Shown here: piece by piece, positions 29,529 through 31,314 of the stretch
Layout: each line of letters opens with the position of its first letter
How positions within the stretch are numbered: position 1 is the stretch's first letter
IMG/VR virus record: IMGVR_UViG_3300007538_000106
Coordinates: 1 to 31,314 of that record
DNA length: 31,314 bases
Direction: 5' to 3' (one strand)
From: a virus
Program-made: the position numbers and the translations under genes
Notes under the pieces: generated by a model
Told to the model about the DNA's origin: nothing
The model's input: only the letters and a program-made list of their open reading frames with translations
Database searches by the model: none

Positions 29529-30050
29529 ATGGGAGCATCTAAAGAATTATTTACAGGAATGAGAGAAAAATCATTATATGATATTAATGAGCAGCAGCAA
29601 GAATTATTATTACAAATTGAATTAATGGACGGGGAAATTACCCCAGAGATTGATGAGCTATTACAAATTACAGAAAGCCAACTACAACAAAAAAGTATAG
29701 CTTATTTAGAGGTTATTAGAAAAAAAGAAGCCTTTAATACATTAGTTGACAACGAGATCAAAAGACTGCAACAAATAAAAAAATCTAATAACAATGTTAT
29801 AGAACGTTTAAATTCTAATTTATTATTAGCGGTTAAAACATTTGGAGTTTATGAAATTGGTTTACAAAAATTTGGCACAAGAAAAAGTAGTCAAGTTATA
29901 GTTGAAGATGTTAATAGTTTACCAGAAAAATATAAAGTAATTAAAGTTACTGAATCAGCCGACAAATCGGCACTTAAAAAAGCACTTTCAACAGGTGAAG
30001 AAATTAAAGGAGTTTATATTCAAGAAAATTTAAATCTTAAAATAAACTAA
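29529..30050 (+). CDS. Gp157-like siphovirus protein
   Basis: Matches the design of the siphovirus Gp157 family: an N-terminal long helical pair rich in Glu, Leu and Gln (NEQQQELLLQIELMDGEITP), a second helix (AYLEVIRKKEAFNTLVDNEI), and a C-terminal beta part with KFGTRKSSQVIVEDVNSLPE and YKVIKVTESADKSALKKALS. Genes of this family usually stand beside ERF or other recombination genes, as here; some members give resistance to other phages in hosts. ATG 29529 is preferred to an in-frame TTG at 29520. Confidence 0.82.
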   Translation: MGASKELFTGMREKSLYDINEQQQELLLQIELMDGEITPEIDELLQITESQLQQKSIAYLEVIRKKEAFNTLVDNEIKRLQQIKKSNNNVIERLNSNLLLAVKTFGVYEIGLQKFGTRKSSQVIVEDVNSLPEKYKVIKVTESADKSALKKALSTGEEIKGVYIQENLNLKIN

Positions 30051-30364
30051 TGGTAACTCATTTAACTAATGTTACAAAAATAATTGACGATTATAGCAAA
30101 CTTACTATAAATTCAGGAAATGAATTAAGTATTTTGCTAAAGAACTTAACTTGTGAACTTTTTTATTTAGAAAAATTTAGAAGTGAATATCAAGAAAAAC
30201 ACAATTCTATAATGCACAACGAAAAAGGAGCAGTATCAAAAGCGCTCATTTTAGCTAATGAAGAAGTTCCAGAGTTATATATGCTTAGAAGAGTTATGAA
30301 CGCAGCTTATAGAGTTGTAGATGCTTTAAGAAGTAATATAAGTTTTATAAAAAAAGAAAATTAA
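30050..30364 (+). CDS. Hypothetical helical protein, 104 aa
   Basis: Helical protein starting MVTHLTNVTKIIDDYSKLTI with a heptad-like middle (YLEKFRSEYQEKHNSI) and a helical end (YMLRRVMNAAYRVVDALRSN). One-base stop/start overlap with the Gp157-like gene, then 13 bases to the methyltransferase. No family recognised. The context suggests an accessory recombination role. Confidence 0.6.
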   Translation: MVTHLTNVTKIIDDYSKLTINSGNELSILLKNLTCELFYLEKFRSEYQEKHNSIMHNEKGAVSKALILANEEVPELYMLRRVMNAAYRVVDALRSNISFIKKEN

Positions 30365-30377
30365 TAAATAAACTACT

Positions 30378-31175
30378 ATGTTAATAAACGATCATTTTCA
30401 AAATTACAAAAGATACAATATAAGAAAAGCACAATTAGTTATAGCAGATATTCCATACAATATAGGGATTAATGCTTACGGCTCAAATCCAAGTTGGTAT
30501 AAAGGAGGAGATAACAAGAACGGAGAAAGTGAACTTGCTGGAACTGAATTTTTCGATACTGATAAAGATTTTAGAATTACGGAGTTTTTACATTTCTGTT
30601 CTAAATTATTAAAACCAGAGCCAAAAGAAAAGGGAAAAGCACCATGCATGATAGTTTTTTGTGCTTTTGAGCAGCAATTTGAACTAATCGAAAAAGCTAA
30701 AAAATACGGTTTAAATAATTATATAAATTTAGTATTTCGTAAAAACTTTTCTGCTCAAGTATTAAAAGCAAATATGCGAGTTGTTGGAAATGCTGAGTAT
30801 GGATTGATATTTTATAGGGATAAATTGCCAAAGTTCAATAATAATGGTAAAATGGTTATGAATATTTTAGATTGGCAAAGAGATACTGAAACAGAAAAAA
30901 TACATCCAACTCAAAAACCTATAAAACTTTTAGAAAGATTAATTTCTATTTTTACAGATGAAGGCGATGTTGTTATTGATCCTTGTGCTGGTAGTGGTTC
31001 AACTTTAATAGCTGCTGATAATTTAAATAGAAAAAATTATGGATTTGAAATTAAAAAAGATTTCTTCAAAGATGCAACAAGATTAATAAGTAAAAATAAA
31101 ATTAAAAAAGAAGAAATTAGATCAGTTGGATATTCAAAAACGGAGTTAGAAAAAATTAATCCTATATTATTTTAA
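30378..31175 (+). CDS. DNA methyltransferase, beta-class N6-adenine or N4-cytosine
   Basis: Motif IV, ADIPYNIG, lies near the N-terminus (residues 23-30), with the catalytic DIPY at 24-27 in place of the common DPPY. IHPTQKP (about 175-181) precedes motif I, VVIDPCAGSGSTLIA (about 198-212), with the SAM-binding loop. The order IV before I defines the beta class. The stretch between (about 50-150) holds the target recognition region. No restriction endonuclease lies nearby, so it is an orphan modification enzyme, probably protecting phage DNA together with the Mom-like protein. Target sequence is unknown. Confidence 0.88.
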   Translation: MLINDHFQNYKRYNIRKAQLVIADIPYNIGINAYGSNPSWYKGGDNKNGESELAGTEFFDTDKDFRITEFLHFCSKLLKPEPKEKGKAPCMIVFCAFEQQFELIEKAKKYGLNNYINLVFRKNFSAQVLKANMRVVGNAEYGLIFYRDKLPKFNNNGKMVMNILDWQRDTETEKIHPTQKPIKLLERLISIFTDEGDVVIDPCAGSGSTLIAADNLNRKNYGFEIKKDFFKDATRLISKNKIKKEEIRSVGYSKTELEKINPILF

Positions 31176-31178
31176 CTA

Positions 31179-31314
31179 ATGAAAAAATTTATACCATTTT
31201 ACGATTTATGTTTGAATCCTATAACTATGTGGAAAGATAGCAGAAGAGATTTAACAAGGGAACAGTTAAGAGCTAATAGAGAACAACGAATAATAAGAGA
31301 AAATGCAAAAAAGA
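31179..31314 (+). CDS. Small basic protein spanning the contig join, 5' part
   Basis: ATG 31179, four bases after the methyltransferase stop. The frame stays open to the end of the window and continues from base 124 of the left end to TAA at 129-131, giving 47 residues in total. The piece here also includes the right copy of the 123-base terminal repeat. See the entry at 1-131 for the product. Confidence 0.6.
   Translation, partial: MKKFIPFYDLCLNPITMWKDSRRDLTREQLRANREQRIIRENAKK
31192..31314. repeat. Terminal direct repeat, right copy
   Basis: Exact copy of bases 1-123. If one copy is removed the genome is a circle of 31,191 bp with an intact gene across the join. Confidence 0.9.

Noticed and set aside
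1-31314. CRISPR array
   Set aside because: No set of regularly spaced identical repeats of 25 to 40 bases with unique spacers was found; the repeats in 4162-6284 are irregularly spaced and separated by genes.
1-31314. tRNA genes
   Set aside because: Scanning the intergenic gaps by eye gave no cloverleaf with a GTTCRANYC-like T arm. All long gaps are AT-rich spacers with simple palindromes.
1-31314. Integrase, excisionase or CI-type repressor indicating a prophage
   Set aside because: No protein shows the tyrosine recombinase RHRY pattern, a serine recombinase domain or a full repressor. The small helix-turn-helix-like protein at 28526 is too short and lacks a partner for a lysogeny switch.

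Overview
The window is a complete or nearly complete genome of a small tailed phage (siphovirus type), about 31.2 kb, very AT-rich, with every recognisable gene on the + strand. The first 123 bases recur exactly as the last 123 bases, and one small gene runs across the join (31179 to the end, then 1 to 131). The unique sequence is therefore about 31,191 bp and the contig is best read as a circle opened inside a gene. The host is probably a Bacteroidota bacterium, most likely flavobacterial. Reasons: promoter elements of the TAnnTTTG type, one with a correctly spaced upstream TTTG; A-rich leaders ending in TTATG or AAATG with no Shine-Dalgarno sequence; and protein families typical of phages of that phylum. 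No integrase, excisionase or repressor is visible, so a virulent lifestyle is likely but not proven.

Layout. (1) 1-4164, replication: small proteins, a NinG/Rap-like nuclease, a small membrane protein, a GxKRxGAGRK protein, a candidate structured leader or terminator RNA, a replisome-organiser-like protein containing a GC-rich repeat, a RecA-fold ATPase and a free-standing DnaA domain IV protein. (2) 4165-8066, an island of very small genes of unknown function set between palindromic, repeated spacers; it carries one recognisable enzyme, a Mom-like DNA modification protein. (3) 8147-16242, packaging and head: terminase small and large subunits, portal, MuF-like protein, prohead protease, HK97-type major capsid protein, connector, head closure, tail completion, tail terminator and tail tube. 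(4) 16259-24646, tail: assembly chaperones joined by an apparent -1 frameshift at a run of ten A, tape measure, large distal tail protein, a second tail-tube-like protein, an HNH homing endonuclease, two fibre-like proteins sharing an N-terminal module, and a LamG-like protein. (5) 24649-27137, lysis: membrane proteins, holin-like protein, GH108 endolysin, a hairpin and a spanin-like candidate. (6) 27223-28844, a second operon of tiny early-type genes behind the best promoter in the window. (7) 28880-31175, recombination and modification: ERF annealing protein, Gp157-like protein and a beta-class DNA methyltransferase.

How it fits together. ERF, Gp157 and NinG form a recombination set. The initiator-like protein, the ATPase and the DnaA-like DNA-binding protein are probably the replication initiation set. 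The Mom-like protein and the methyltransferase probably modify phage DNA against host restriction. The structural cassette follows the standard HK97/SPP1-like order. The least ordinary parts are the repeat-punctuated small-gene island with the Mom homologue and its tiny overlapping upstream ORF, the RNA element at 1433-1511, and the G-rich repeat inside the initiator gene.
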